A DNA stretch of 64,000 bases from Selaginella moellendorffii (taxonomy: Eukaryota > Streptophyta > Lycopodiopsida > Selaginellales > Selaginellaceae), in assembly GCF_000143415.4 (NCBI RefSeq), contig NW_003314345.1, positions 632,264-696,263 on the forward strand, given 5' to 3'. The translations under genes and the position numbers were made by a program. The notes under the pieces were generated by a model, which saw nothing but the letters and a program-made list of their open reading frames with translations, made no database searches and had not been told where the DNA came from. This document shows positions 11,709 to 25,100 of the stretch, one piece after another; positions within the stretch are counted from its first letter, which is position 1, and every line of letters begins with the position of its first letter.

Positions 11709-13481
11709 AAAGGGAAATTCAAGAAGAGTTTCTCTAAGAATGAGTCCTCGACGTTCCAGAAAGGCAAATCCGGTGGCCTGCGAGCGAATATGTGGGGGAG
11801 TCAAGAAAAAAGAGACAAACCCACAGATAAGAATGGCAAGTCGGCTAACAGCGTGGGAAACAACGTATGCTACAACTGCGGTGAAGCGGGACACTTCTCG
11901 AGGGAATGTCCCTACCTGAAGAAGGCTAGAGCCAATATGGCCATTAAGTCGGGTGAAATCCAAATTGAGGTACGTGATCCAGTCCCTAACTCAAAGTTAC
12001 TCATTACACAAGCAACTTTGGTAGAGAGTCATTCGCGACATCTACTAGCCCTCTGAGGGAAGCTTGGAGGTAGCTTTGTTAAGATCTTTATTGACACAGG
12101 TGCTTCGGATAATTTTGTGGCTGCAGACATAGTCCGGCAAGCCGGACTAATGGTGCAGCGGCTGGGCGAACCAAGGACTATAGAGTTTGTTCAAGGTAGC
12201 CAAAGCACCGATGAGGTACTTCGACAAGCGAGAGTCGAAGTAAGGACATGGAAAGTAGACATGGATTTCACCGTGTTGGATATGGCGGGATTTGACGTAA
12301 TCTTCGCGATGGATTGGTTCAATCGGTTTGTGGTAGCCCTGCATGGACAAGGTAAGAACCTTGTGGTACTAACAAATGCCCAAGGAAGAAGATCCAAGGT
12401 GGAGGCCCAAGATCTAAAGGTAGGGCAATGCAAGGCCAAAGATTCTTGCCTAAACCTAGTGTCCACAAGAGGACAATTCACTAAAGGAACCAAGGCAACC
12501 TTTTTTGTGTTTACTCTTGGTGAAGAGTGACAAAAAGACGGGAATGGAAGAAATACCTTTAGTGAACCAGTGGGTGTTAGACCAATTCCAGGATACCATG
12601 TCGGAGGAGCTACCGGCGGGGTTACCCCCCGCACGACCGATAGAACATAAGATTGAGCTAGTCGAGGGTGCTGAGGCGGTGGTTCGTCCACCCTATCGTT
12701 TGAATGAAAAGGAACTCGAGGAGCTCAAGCACCAACTAAAGGAGTTGGTAGACAAGGGTATGTTAAGTTGAGAAGTCGCTATATTGGGCGCCGGTGTTAT
12801 TTGTGAAAAAGAAAGATGGATCTATGTGCATGTGCATAGACTACCGGTTGCTCAACAAGTATACAAAGAAGAACAAGTACCCTTTGTCAAGGATTGAGGA
12901 CCTGTTCGATGGGTTGGGAAAGGCAAAATACTTCTCGAGGACTGACTTGAGGTTAGGATACTACCAAATCAGGGTAGCAGAAAGGAAGATGTCGGGAAGA
13001 CAACCTATCAAACCAGGTATGGGAGCTTTGAGTTTTTGGTGATGCCCTAACATTTCTTGACAAATGAACAAACGAAAAGGGTGAATAGGCAGTTGGAGGA
13101 TTATTTGCGATGCTATGTTTTGGGAGACCAAACTGATTGGGTAAGTCATTTGGGACTTGCAGAAATGTGCTATAACAACTCACCACACTCGAGTATTGGG
13201 GTGAGTCCATGGGAAGTCATCAATGGGCGAGCTATTGAAGGTCCTATGGAACTCTGCGTGGCCGAGTATGATGGAGAGTTACCCGTAGTGGAGGCATTCA
13301 CAGCGGAAAGACTCAACATTTGGAATCTAGGGAGGGATTCCTCGGAACGGGCTCAACAAAGGCAAACCAAATACGTGAACCAGAAGCGCCGGGATGTAGA
13401 GTTCCAAGCTGGGGAGAAGGTGTGGTTGAACACCAAAAACCTTAGGCTACCAAGTGGGATCAGCCGAAAGTTGACCCAGAG

Positions 13482-13533
13482 GTAAAAATGCATGTATTCC
13501 TATAAATGAATTGATCTTGAGTTTCTTAAGCAG
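13482..13533 (+). other. Putative 52-bp spliceosomal intron in integrase
   Basis: Between the integrase frame ending ...SRKLTQR and the frame resuming FAGPYEIE there is a GTAAAAATG...CTTAAGCAG segment with GT-AG ends, AT-rich and 52 bp long. Removing it joins the codons as AG|G TTC and restores the expected gypsy integrase phrase across the junction. Its size matches the short introns of genes in the 13.4-kb transposon. The alternative is a small non-intron insertion that mimics splice sites. Confidence 0.55.
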
Positions 13534-14317
13534 GTTCGCGGGGCCTTACGAAATTGAGGCACGAATCGGTAAAGTGGCTTACCGTTTTCGACTTCCTCGA
13601 GAGATGGGGAAGATGCACCCAGTGTTCCAAGTGAACTTACTTAAGCCGTACTTTGAGGATCCGCTTTGCAAGGACCAAGTAAGACCTTTACCTAAGGTTA
13701 TCCAAGGGGAAGAAGAATACGAAGTCGAGGTCATCCTCAATGTGTGCAAGAGCAAGCGACAAGGACGCGAGGTGAGAGAGTTCCATGTGAAGTGGAAAGG
13801 ATTTCCACACTGCGAAGCAACATGGGAAGCGGAGGAGAACCTAGTGAACGTGCAAGATCTAGTGGAGGAATTTCTGCAAAGTAGAACTCTATATACTTAT
13901 GCAAAGTTCAATTAAAGTATCAAATTGTGAAGTTGAGCAATGGCATATGTTGGGACCTGAAGGCACGCCAAAGGTAAGCTAATTAGTATGGGTTAGCTAG
14001 GTCGACCAAGCATAGGGAACTACGCCTGACTCCCCACGGGGATGTCGAATCCGTAAACGTATTTTACAGAGGTTGGGTTCGAGTCCCAACCCTCTAGTAA
14101 AGCAAGGCTGGGTTTAAGTCCTGACCCCATACTAGGGCGTGGTGAGGTGAGGGGTATAGGGACACCTATATTCCGTTGTCATGGGCTCTTGGCCGGGGAG
14201 GCTAACTTAGGCACACCGCTAAGTGGGGCGATGCCCCCGGAGACATGGGCAACAAGTCGTAGGATCAAAAAAAGACATTCAATATGGGCATCAAACTTCT
14301 TCTATGGGTGGTGGAGT

Positions 14318-15375
14318 TGTAAAGAACCAACTCCCCGAGGTGTTGTAGGCTAAAGGATCCCCGAAAGCAAGACTGACTCTGAGACCGAGTTCTAGACAGA
14401 GTCCGGGATTGAGTCCGAGGCCGACTCGGAGACCGAGTTCAAGACAGAGTCCGAGATCCGAGATCAGGTCCGAGACCTAGTCCGAGATTGGGTCCGAGAT
14501 TGGGTCAGAGATCGAGTCCGAGACCGAGTCCAAAGTCGGGTCCGAGATCGAGTCCGAGATCGAGTCCGAGACCGAGTCCGAGTACTAATACAGGTCAAGG
14601 GGTGAAAGCCCAAAGCGTGCGTCTCCCGGGGGGGGGGGGCTGTAGGGGGTTCCAAAAGTATAGTAGGGATAGTGAGGTCCAGGAACAAGTCTTGAAGGAA
14701 CTCCCTAGTGGTGCTTCCAAACTAACTTGAGGTTGAGATTGGGGCCAAGGGGCCTTGGGTGGGAGTGAGCATGGACTCGGGTGGTGCTAGAGGGGCCACC
14801 CAAGGAAGTGCTCAAGAGCAGCTCCCACTCCCGGAAGGGAAACCAACTGCGGTGCTCCCGGCTCATGTGGAGTGGTGCCCTACTTGAGTACCTTGTGGCT
14901 CATTGGTCCTCGCCCTTCCTAGGGGCTTAGGCCTTCCCTTCGGGATGGAAGTGGGGGGTTATAGGTACCCATACCGGGCCGTTAGGCCACAGTGTTTTGC
15001 CCCGATGTCCCGAAGCAGGTGTTGCACCCAACGCTTGGGATTTAAAGGGTCTCATGATCAAGTGTTGTTGTACCAAGGGATGTTAGGAACCTAGAGGCTT
15101 GGTGTGCTTGGCTGCTTGTGCCTGCGAGGAGTGAAGCCAAACCTTAAGTCCAGTCTAACCCGGGGAGGGGGATTGGGAGAGATTTGGGAATCCGTGGATG
15201 GATGGCTAATGCTCCGTTGTTTGTGCAGTGAGTAGCTAAAACCAAGTAGGACCAAGTAGGAGCTGGTACAATAGGCGAGAACCTTGGTGAGGGAACTTAG
15301 CTAAAAGCCAAAGTAGTGTTGGTCGGATAGATGAGGTAAGTTAGCAAATTGGAAAGGAAAAATTTATGATTTACA
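14318..15375 (+). repeat. LTR-B, full-length 3' LTR of G1 copy 1
   Basis: The 1,058-bp repeat begins TGTAAAGAACC and ends ATGATTTACA, giving the TG...CA ends and a short inverted TGTAA/TTACA. A purine-rich stretch (ATGGGTGGTGGAG) just upstream can serve as polypurine tract. Inside are the GAGTCCGAGATC-type tract (14,370-14,580) and a G-run near 14,629. Its last ~290 bp recur at 29,720-30,012 and 32,915-33,208 on the minus strand. No matching 5-bp duplication flanks copy 1, so its ends have been rearranged. Confidence 0.85.
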
Positions 15376-16059
15376 CTTTCCAAGTTAAAACTTTTGGTCC
15401 AAACATGTTATGTTTGTTAGACTTCCACTTCGACCACTATTATATGGCACCCTTTCAGCTCCAATTTGGGGCTTCAGGATATGTGTCTCACAATGCACTT
15501 TAGCCATTCTAGGGGTTCATATTTTAGATAAAATAAATAGACCATTTCATTTTCTCTTAAATTTATTTCTAAGAGCATTTATTTTGACTTGATACTAAAG
15601 GATTTTATTTTTTGGCTTAAGTTTGTAAAAGATTTTCAATTGTCTATTATGCCTAACCTTTCTGGCTTTTTGTCAATGGGGTTTTAATTTATCCTCTATA
15701 AACCATAGAGTCTGATTTCAACTTGCTCGAAACCGGGAAAGAGCTCTTCAAGATTTTTAGGGGGGGTGGGACGAGGGGGACAAAGTAGAACCAGTACTCA
15801 AGTCCATGACGTCCGATCTCCAAGCTTCCGAAGTTCCTGGTGTTGAACTCTATTGACTCAGGGAGGTATACGTACCGTCGTTCCTGAACATGTGCTGCCA
15901 AATCCATATTGATGGTTTCCACATCCATTCTTTTTCTCCAGCCTCGCTTCTTCCTCTAAAAAACGGCCACAGCTCCTTCTCCTTCGCTATCTTCCCTTCC
16001 TCGCCTCATTTGATTAGCATGTCCAGGCGGGCCATGAGTGAGACAATCAATCTGGACCA
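15376..16059. other. AT-rich spacer, no gene seen
   Basis: Short frames only; a G-run (gggggggtggg) occurs near 15,760. No recognised feature. Confidence 0.3.
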
Positions 16060-16800
16060 AATCTTTGAGATAGTTGCTCAAGCTGAGGGGTCCATGTCAT
16101 CGAACAGCCTAGCGCAGTGAGCCTTCCATATCTTTACTAGTGTGCATCCCCAAAGTGCATCGAAGAGCTCTTGGTGGAGATGCTTAATGTGTGTCCAGGT
16201 TTGGTTGAGTTGATCAAAGTGTGGGGCCTCATTGTGTCTCCACTTCCATGCATCAGAATTCTTTGTTTTTCCCTGGATGAAGCTACCCTAGAGTGCTGAT
16301 TCATATGTGATTGCAACTCCTCCGGTTGACATTTGTTTGAGTACCGCTACTGCACCTTCCCATACTTCCTGTGCTACTGGACATTCCCATAAGATATGTC
16401 ACTATGTTTCTGTGGTGCCACAGGTCTTGCAGGCTGTGTTCGAGAGATGTATGGCCGCCATAGAGGGAAGATGTTCTTGTTGGGCCAGCCACATGAAGTA
16501 GCGGTTCTTAGCTGACCAGTGCCCCTTCCAGATCTTGTTGATGCAGTGTGAGTGGTTCCTGGGGTGGATTTGTTGGGCCTTTACTTTCCGGATGAGGGAG
16601 GATCGAGTCGGCACCCTGATCAGTTGGTCTCGTACTGGTGCACATGGTTCCTCTCCAATGCCACTTTGCGGGATCCCACTTGAGTTCATCCAAGGTTTGT
16701 TGGCGGAACCAGTAGAGGCGAGCATATTGTTTTTCTAGGACCAATACCTTTCTGGCTTTTTGAATTGCATATAGAGGTCTAGATTGCTCTAAGCTTAAGC
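16060..16800 (-). pseudogene. LINE reverse-transcriptase zinc-binding (zf-RVT) fragment
   Basis: The minus strand encodes the C-terminal region of plant LINE proteins: IWKGHWSAKNRYFMWLA, then CKTCGTTET, then ILWECPVAQEVWEGA, matching the zf-RVT layout of W..K...F.W followed by CxxC and H/W-x-C. Two adjacent stops, TAG and TGA, sit where a CAG CGA pair would give a normal family reading (near 16,395). The polymerase core is absent. It abuts the integrase end of the G2 element, so it is a 3' fragment inserted into or next to it. Strong for family, dead as a gene. Confidence 0.75.
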
Positions 16801-18003
16801 TCATCTAAGTTTTCTATTTTAGTAAGTCTTTGCTTAAGAGCTTCTTTTTTGTCTAAGCTATTTTTTATTGCAATATGCAAAGAGGGAATTATAAATTTTA
16901 TAGGCATTAAAATTTTTTGGCCATAGGCAAGATGAAATAGTGTCATGCCTGTGGATATTTTATATGCAATCTTATAAGCCCACAAAACATCTAAGATTTT
17001 CTCATCCTAGTCTTTTTTATTGTCATTTACAATCTTTTTCAAGATATTTTTAAGCATTTTGTTACTAGATTCAACCTGACCATTCCCTTGCGGGTAATAT
17101 GGCATAGATTTTTTGTGCTTAAGGATAAATTTTTATATAGAATTTTTAATGTTCTATTAATGAAATGGGTACTTCTATCTATGACAATCTTATGCAAACC
17201 AAATTTTACAATGATGTTTTCATAGAGAAATTTGGTAGTTTTAGCAGCTGAGACCTGTTTCATAGGTATAGATTCTACACATTTAGTCACATAATTAAAA
17301 TGTATTTTTTCCTTTTACTACTTGTCATCATAGAACCCATAAAATCCAATCCCCATTTATGAAATACTTTATATGGATAGGTAAAATTTAGTTCATGGAT
17401 TTTCTTTTTAGATGGTAGTTTATACTTTTGGCAAATATCACAATTTTTGCAGAAAATTGTTATATCTTTCTAAAGTGTAAGCCACCATAGCCCTGCTTGT
17501 AAAATTTTCTTAGTAGTGATTTTGTTTGAAAAATGGCCTCCTAATAGGCCTGAGTGAACTTCCCTTTAAGATTTCATTTCTTTCTTCTTACTTATTAACA
17601 CATCTCCTTAGTCTATTGATATCTAATTTATATATGCGCTTCCCTCATGACAGAGTAAGGTCATGTCCTCGAGACAAATTTCTTTATCTCTAGTGAGTTA
17701 TAATAAAATGTAATAATCCTATAGAAAGATAGATTTGTATAAATAAATGAGCATCTAGAAGTTCATTTACCTTAGTATTAGGTGACTCTTCTGTAGTGAT
17801 GCAGCTTAAACAATTAGCTTATTTATAGAATTTTCTAGATCTATATACTATTTAAAAATTATATTCTTGTAATAGTAAAAACTATCTAGTTAGTCGAACA
17901 GATATGTACGGCTTGTTGATTAGATATAAAAGAGCCTTATGGTCAACAAAGACAATTACTTTTATTACCAAAAGATAATATCTAAATTTTTGTAAAGCAT
18001 AAA
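16801..18003 (-). pseudogene. Gypsy element G2, 3' half (RNase H to integrase)
   Basis: The minus strand from 18,003 downward reads as RNase H (YYLLVIK..VFVDHKALLYLINKPY), followed by zinc-binding and integrase core (VESIPMKQVSAAKTTKFLYE, HKIVIDRSTHFINRT) and an integrase tail near 16,800-16,985. Many stops and frameshifts show it is old. Its first base pairs (TTTAT) equal the last five bases of the plus-strand G2 half at 25,436-25,440. With one TTTAT removed the two halves join in frame across the RNase H domain. The two halves are therefore one element broken by an insertion and an inversion. Confidence 0.85.
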
Positions 18004-19053
18004 TGTCATGAATGTGACTGCGGGTATCGAAAGTTACCTGTTAGCTAATCCTTTCAAATATTCTTTCATTATTGCCACGATGGCAAGAAGTCAATATTGC
18101 TAGACTTGTTATTAGTTCCCACTTGAGCTAATTGAGAAACTGGTCAATGGCCGTGCATTTAAATTGGATAAACATAAGGTAGAAACCCTATCTATTTCTT
18201 GCTGAGCATACTCGATCTGGTTAGAGAAACTCCTGTTATTGGCATGCACTTGCTAATATCAAAAACCCCCACAATATTGAGCTTAGTCCCTCAATATTCA
18301 GTGGATAATAGTTTACTGTATCTGCCAAATACCCTCGCTATCATGCCTTTTGTGTTAGTCTCATTTTGGTCCTGAATGCTATTTATAGAAAATGTCTAGA
18401 TTTGCTCATTTAGCATATCTATGAAATGTAAGATTATCCTAAACACAATGGTGTTCGTCCCATATTCAAATTTGCAATCTAGAAACATTCCATATTATTA
18501 AGTTTCAAACCTATCCTAATGTCCCAAAGACTAACTCCTGGTACTAAGGGTTTCTAAAGGTGAAAGCTCAAAGCGTGTATTCCTCGGGGGGGGGGGGGGG
18601 GGGGGGGAATATAGGGGGTTCCAAATGTATAGTAGGGATTGTGGGTAGATTGGGTATGGCCAACCAACTTGAGATATAGTCTACCTTCTACTTGTGTGTT
18701 TGTTTTGTTTTACATTTGAAATAGCATTAGATTCCATTTGGCTCTATTTTGCCTACTGGTCTTGGCATTGGGATGCTAGATGCTCTATGACTGTTCCAAG
18801 TTGCTTCTTGCTCCTATCCTTTTTCTCCTTGGGTTATACACGTGGGAGTTGTTCTATGCTTTCGTTCCTTCACTCCTAGCTCCATGTTTGGGAGTTTTGC
18901 TTTGTTCCTTCATTTAGTGGCTCAAGGCCCTGAAACTCGGGTTCCACTCCCCTGTCTTTAGAACATGTGGCATATGGAGGGTTTAGGTTCTGCTTTGTGG
19001 TTATCCTATGATAAATTACCATTGGATAAAAGGTGAAAATCATATGCACTACA
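18004..19053 (+). repeat. LTR-A, 5' LTR
   Basis: Starts TGTCATGAATGTGAC and ends ATGCACTACA. It aligns end to end with the LTR-A copies at 30,197, 25,441 and 59,686. It contains a 20-base G-run near 18,588 within the module shared with LTR-B. The 5 bases to its left, ATAAA, are the complement of TTTAT beside the 25,441 copy. It is followed directly by a primer-binding site. More diverged than the 30,197 copy. Confidence 0.88.
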
Positions 19054-19068
19054 TTTGGTATTAGAGGA
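19054..19068 (+). promoter_or_regulatory. tRNA primer-binding site
   Basis: TTTGGTATTAGAGG directly after the LTR-A end resembles the plant initiator-Met-tRNA-type primer site (TGGTATCAGAGC) with one or two changes. This identifies the LTR as a 5' LTR and the element as reading rightward here. Confidence 0.75.
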
Positions 19069-22000
19069 TGATTCTCAGTGAGTACTATCCAATGAGATTG
19101 TGCAACTAGTCTCGTTGCATGCGCAGAGATGAAAACGATGATCTGAGTGGGTACACATTTGGGTGCTAAAACTTCGCATTCATTCCTTAGGTGTGGATTT
19201 TAATTACTTCTTTATACCATATTATGTGAGCTTGCTCTTGAGCTCATAAAATGGATGGAGATGTTCCATTTTGAACTAGTTTGCGTTTGGGCTCATGAGT
19301 GAGGCATATTAGCAATATAAAGTTACACTTTGACTTGGCAAGATGGATTTGAGGTATACCATTTTACACAAGTTTGCATTTGGGCTTGTGAGTGAAGCAC
19401 ATTAGCAACTCAAGGTTACACTTTGAGTTGGCAAGATTAATGTTAGCCTATTGGTGGTTTCATGAGTTATTCCATGTACCATGGGTAAAAATAAACCTTC
19501 CCTAAGTTTGTTATGAGTGGCAAATAGGCTGATCCATAGCTATTTAGCATGGCACTAGTAGATCCTTCCTAAGTATGATTATAAGTGGATCAATCAAGAC
19601 TGTAGGGATTAATCTCTTGGTTCAAGTAGTCATTGTTGTGCTCTCTCATAAACTTTTCTTGGATTGAATTGAAAACAGTGAGAAAGTAAGCCTGAGATTT
19701 GGTAAAAGATGACACCGAAAGAGAGTCCTTAGGGACAAAAGATCAAATACATAAATCATTTTCTCTTCTTGGAGAGATGATTTGCAATGAGGTGTTAATT
19801 CATTGCTCATACTCACGTCATGCAATCAAGAATCCCTATCTTAATATATGTTAGAAATAATGGTTTTACAAATGATGAATTGTAGGATGGATAGTGGTGA
19901 AGCGCCAAACTATTTTGTCTAAGCTTGCTATTAAAAACTTGGGTTGCAATGCTTAATCTTTTTCCTAAGAACTTTACTATTGCTCCTTGAGTAGCTTGGT
20001 GTTGGACAAGTTTTGAGTTTGGTCGGATAGAGAGTGGTATGAGCTTGTCCATATTATGAAAAAGAGTTAGTGGTATTGGGTGTTATAAATCTCTATAAGT
20101 GGGATGTAGCATTTATGTAGCATTTATATTGCATTTTGTCGAATTGAGTTGGCATTTGATACTCACATAAAACTTTGAAGTAATGATATGAGCATTGTTT
20201 GTGGTGTTGCTCAATTGATGATCAAGTCATTGTGATTTTTAAATCATAATCCATATGATCGTGAATAATGTGTTTACGAAGTTGCTTTGTTAAACGATGA
20301 TCAACCCTAATGTGGTTAATAGTGAAGTTAATCTACTTGCATAAAGTAGCATTATAGTAGCTTTGACTGAATTTTCGATAGTGGTCCATTATGTTAAGTT
20401 TGAGATGGTATCTTGTTTCTTTGAGGGTTTGCCCATTGAGGTGTTGGAAAGGGTTATATCATTCACTTGCTATAACTTGTTGGTGAATCTGTTGCACTTG
20501 GAGTAAATTATTGGATGGTAAAGGTATGTAGTTGAGGCATTGACATTGCTAGCACTTATGCTAGTGGAAGTGATACTGTTGTTTCGAATAATGAGGAGTT
20601 TTTCCTTGGAGTTTGATTTTCAATGTCATTTTTTTTGTTAGTGTTTTGGCTTCACATTAGATTTTGAAAGTGATTGAAAAAGAGTGTTAGTGCAATGTGG
20701 GTATCTAAAGATATAGTTTTTGTGATCAAGTCTTGGATGTTTATTTTGTATTTTACAGGTGTTGGTGTTGGATGTCGAAAATATGGGTATGATGTTCAAT
20801 GCTTAGATATACTGTTAGGTTATAAAAACCTATATTGAAGTGCTTATGTGAAGTTGTAAGTAGGAGGAAATTGGTTGAGTATTGAATGTATTCCTAGATT
20901 AAGAGTCATTCTTTCTCTAGGATGGAAGTTTTTCCACAAATTTTCTTAGATTTTTCCAATAGTTGATTTGTTAATCACTTTGCCTGAAAACCATTCTGTT
21001 TTTGAAAGCCATTACAAAGTAGTGAAAGGGTTGGAGTTGGCTTCGACTAAGTTAGACCATAATATGTAATTTGTTGTAAACTCTTTCATTTTGGACTTTT
21101 TGGGAGATCATCCAACCTAGTACTATTCAAACCCAAAGACGGTTAACCCCAAATATCCCAAAACCTTTAACCGATTGGAAAAAAAGGTGCATTCTTGTTT
21201 ATGGGCCTTTTCCCTTTATATTTGAACCTTATAAAACATCTCTCGAATTGTTCTCTTTAGTTACTTACAATCTACCATATTTCCCTACAAATTCACACCT
21301 TCGTGAACGGAAGCTAAAAGCCATAACTCTCCTGAGAGCCCCACTCTCTTGACACCCTACCCCTCAAGTCGAGCCTTGCTAGAATAAATTGGACCTGCAA
21401 GATGTCAATTAATATGTGGTGTGATTCCTCTAGGCCAGCCAACAAAGTCAAACTTGAGACCTCTCTAATACCAAATGTAAATTCTTTGATTTTGGACTTC
21501 TTGAGAGGTCACTTAGCCCAGTACTATTCAAACCTAAGGATGCTTAACCATTAATCGATTGAAAAAGAGGGTGCACTCTTGTTCATAGGCCCTTTCTCTC
21601 TATATTTGAACCCCATAGATCGTCTCTCAAGTTGTTTCCTTTAGTTACTTAAATATTTCCCTCACAATCTGATGAGCAAAAGGCAGTCTGAAAGAAGTAT
21701 TCACAAAATCTAAAACGAGATTACAAAGCACTTGCTTATGATATCTGTGATCTTAACCTTCCTTAAGAACATACTAAATCATTTCTCAATCAAGCTAGAG
21801 AAAAGCTTGGAAGAGAGCGAGTTAAAAGCATATTAGGTACACCTTAACGAAGAGATCAGAAATCCCAATACAACTTTAACAATCATCCAAAATATATGAA
21901 TCTATACACTATTCCTCTTTGGCAGCATTGGTAAGAGAGAAGAGTTAAATTTAAAACCCTTACCCTTTGATAGTGATTTAGGTTCCCCTACGAACCAAAC

Positions 22001-22100
22001 ACCTATTTTGCCTATATTGGTTACAAAATAAAGCATTTTTTGTTAAATTGCAATGAGCACGATAGTAATTGTAGAAACAGCAATAGGCACCATTATCACA
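19069..22100. other. Decayed internal retroelement sequence and repeats
   Basis: Beyond the primer site no long frame survives. 20,880-21,055 matches the leading end of repeat R1. Segments 21,105-21,270 and 21,492-21,648 are imperfect direct duplicates (about 160 bp each, sharing 'tactattcaaacc', 'cgattg' and 'gggccttttccct'-like landmarks). One inversion breakpoint implied by the split G2 element must lie in this interval. Confidence 0.45.
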
Positions 22101-25100
22101 TATCCATCCTTTTCTAGAATTGAAGGAGAGGGCCCATAACTGCATAATGAGTAATATACAGAAGCAATTAAGTTCAATCAAGCAAATGGGCAAGAAAAAA
22201 AAGTTTCCCCTATATGTTCAAAAATAAAGCCAAAGATTGGTACTATGATAATGATGTCAAAAATCTTGGCACATTTGATGAGCAGATAAATTTTTTTCTT
22301 AAAACTTTCTCCATAAAAACAAACCTAAAAGAACACTATGATGAGTTGCAAAAACATCATCAAAAAAAGCTAAAGACAATCGAGGAATATATAACTTGAT
22401 TCAATAAGCGTTATAAGCATTATAAAGACATAGTGTTAAACAAAATGTGTCTATACCTATATATACAGGGCCTCAAGAAAATTTATCATGAACATGCGAT
22501 AAAGAGAGCTCATGCAAATTTCAATAACTTGAAAAAAGCCATGATTATCTACCAAGATCTTATAAAACAATATGACATGGTAGATATGATGAAGTCAAAT
22601 GAAAAGACAACTCCTATAAACAAGAAAATTAATCATCTAAAAAGCCTCAAATTGTAAACCAACCTCAAACAAGGGATTTAGTGTACCAGATGCAAAAATG
22701 AAGGCCATAATAAAGAAGAATACAAACTCTAGCTGATGAAGTGCTAATTTTGTGAAAAAGAGGGGCATTTAGTTAAAAAATGTAGAACTTTGTTCAAACA
22801 ACTAGGAGGCCAATAGGCAACCCGAGTTAATAAATAACACATAAGCAAATATATCCACTATATGATAGAAATTATCATAAGAGGAACAATTACCATAATA
22901 ATCAAAATGCTAAACATGAATACCCACATGCTGAAAGGTAAGATGACCATTAGGATTATCCACCTAGGGGTAATTTTCAAGATTTTCCACTTAACCATGA
23001 GGAAAATAAGTCTATAGACTATAATCAGCCTAGAGAATATGATCAACCTAAAAACTATAATACACCTAGAAATTATAAAAATCCAAAAGGGTATAATCAA
23101 GCTAAGACTCTTACTCGCTATTGTAGGCTATACAATTAAGTTGAATCATGAAACAAGAATGATAGGCTTCCTAAGGATATGCAATTTGTATCTAGGCACA
23201 TTGAGGTAGAATGGTCAGATATAGAAAAGCTACCTAGTATCTGTGTCATGATCAAATCCTAATGAAGAAGGGCTAAATTTGGAAGCCAAGATGAAGGGAG
23301 TGATGATGAAGTAGAAATCATCCCCAACTCTCAATGGAACCAAAAGAAAAATATCAACACAGAAATCATTCAACAACTCCAAAACTTACAACCACAAGTC
23401 AATTTGGAAAATGGTGATTTTAACACAGAAAGTTTTATGCCTTTATAGACTAATACGAATTTACCATTAGCATAAAAGGAAAAATCTTATACTAAAGCTA
23501 GATAGCAAGGATGAGAACAAGGTATAATGAAGTTCCTACAATTGATATAAAGATTGGCAAAAATTTATTATTTGGAACTTTTATCAATGGTGGCTCAAAC
23601 ATAAATATTCTGGAAAAGAACATTTGCAAAGAATTAAACCTAAGCCCAATTCAACCTTAATGTTTAATGTACAAATAGCTAATGATCGAAGTGTTAGGCC
23701 CATTGGAATTATTAAAAATATCTTAACCAATATAGTTGGCCTAAAGTACAAACTCAATTATGTCATGTTTAAAATGACACGACAAGATTCTACCTATAAA
23801 ACTTTATTAGGAAGACTTTAGCTAAAAATTGCTTATACAAACGAAGATAGGAAAAATGGTTTCTTGTGTATACAATAAGGTAATCAAAAAAGGTTTTTGC
23901 CCATTACTTTCACGATATAGTTGAAAAGGAAAGATTAACCCTTCAAAATTTTATAATTGGGAGGAAGGCTTAAATGATTTCTAAGAATAATAAATTTTAA
24001 AAGCTTTTCTTGAAATTGAGCCAATTTCAAAAGTTGATATTTATTCAATACTTAAATAAGTACCTAAGCAAGAAGCCTTTAGATTAAAGATTGGTTCGAC
24101 CATAAAAGATTTTTTCCCTAAAGGAGGATCTTGCCTATAAAATTGATCAATAGAGAAACTATATTTCACATATTTTTTGTGATTAATCATTTGAGTAAAT
24201 CAATTTAGCAAATAAGAATAATCCTCATATTGTCAAAATTGCTCAAGGATTGCAAAGTGAATTTTGCAATCATGCCATAAATCTATTAAAATACTACAAG
24301 GACATTTTTGCTTGGTCTTACACATATTTAAAAAACATTTTGCCATAACTCTTTACACATCATATTGAGATACGCTTAGGAAATATGCTTAAAAGGTAAA
24401 TGCCCTACAAAATGAATCCCAATTACTGAAGTAAAGTAAAGGAGGAAATCAATAAAATCCTTTAGGTAGGATTTATCTATCCAATTCAGAATGCTCAATG
24501 ACTTTTACCACATGTAATTGTGCCTAAGAAAAATGGCAAATTACAAGTTTATGTGAATTACAAAACACTAAATGATGCAATAAAAAAGGATATGTTCTCT
24601 ATTCTTTTCACAAATGAAATTTTAGATTTAATAGCAGATCATGAGATGTATTCATTTTTAAATCGATTCTTTGGCTATAACTAGGTGAAAGTAGCACCTG
24701 AAAATCAACACAAAACGGCTTATATAAGCCCATGAGGAGTTTATATTTATTATAAATGCTTTTTGGACTATGTAATACTCTTTTTACATAGTTGTTATAG
24801 ATACATTTAGAGAATATTTCATTAATTTCATGAGAGTTTTCATGAGAGTTTATAGATGATTTTAGTGTCTTTAGCTCCAAAATGGAATATTTAATTTGTT
24901 TGTAAAAATATTTTAAAAAATGTAGAGAACATAACATTTCTCTTAATCCAGAAAAGTGTACTTTCTTTGTAAATTTTGGCATACTTTTAGATCATAGTAC
25001 ATAAGGGAAACATCCTTGTAGAGAAAGACAAAATTCAAATGATTGAGACAATGTCCACCATATGACTTAAAAAGTACGTTTTAGGCAAAGTTGGTTATCA

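Larger units (their letters stand above)
11333..13915 (+). pseudogene. Ty3/gypsy chromovirus G1 copy 1, gag-pol pseudogene
   Basis: Order of parts: partial gag; a DNA element at 11,421-11,708; gag zinc knuckle with CYNCGEAGHFSREC near 11,870; aspartic protease with DTGASDNF near 12,095; the start of reverse transcriptase up to about 13,030; a deletion; then the C-terminal half of integrase (13,057-13,485) and a chromodomain (about 13,720-13,890, with VKWKGFPHCEATWEAEENL). The catalytic YxDD of reverse transcriptase and the integrase core are missing, so it cannot act autonomously. A stop at 12,054-12,056 is TGA where copy 3 has CGA. The chromodomain would steer integration to marked chromatin in functional relatives. 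Family assignment is firm. Confidence 0.9.

Noticed and set aside
22858-23100. 80-codon minus-strand hydrophobic frame
   Set aside because: Antisense of the Asn/Tyr-rich gag spacer of G2.
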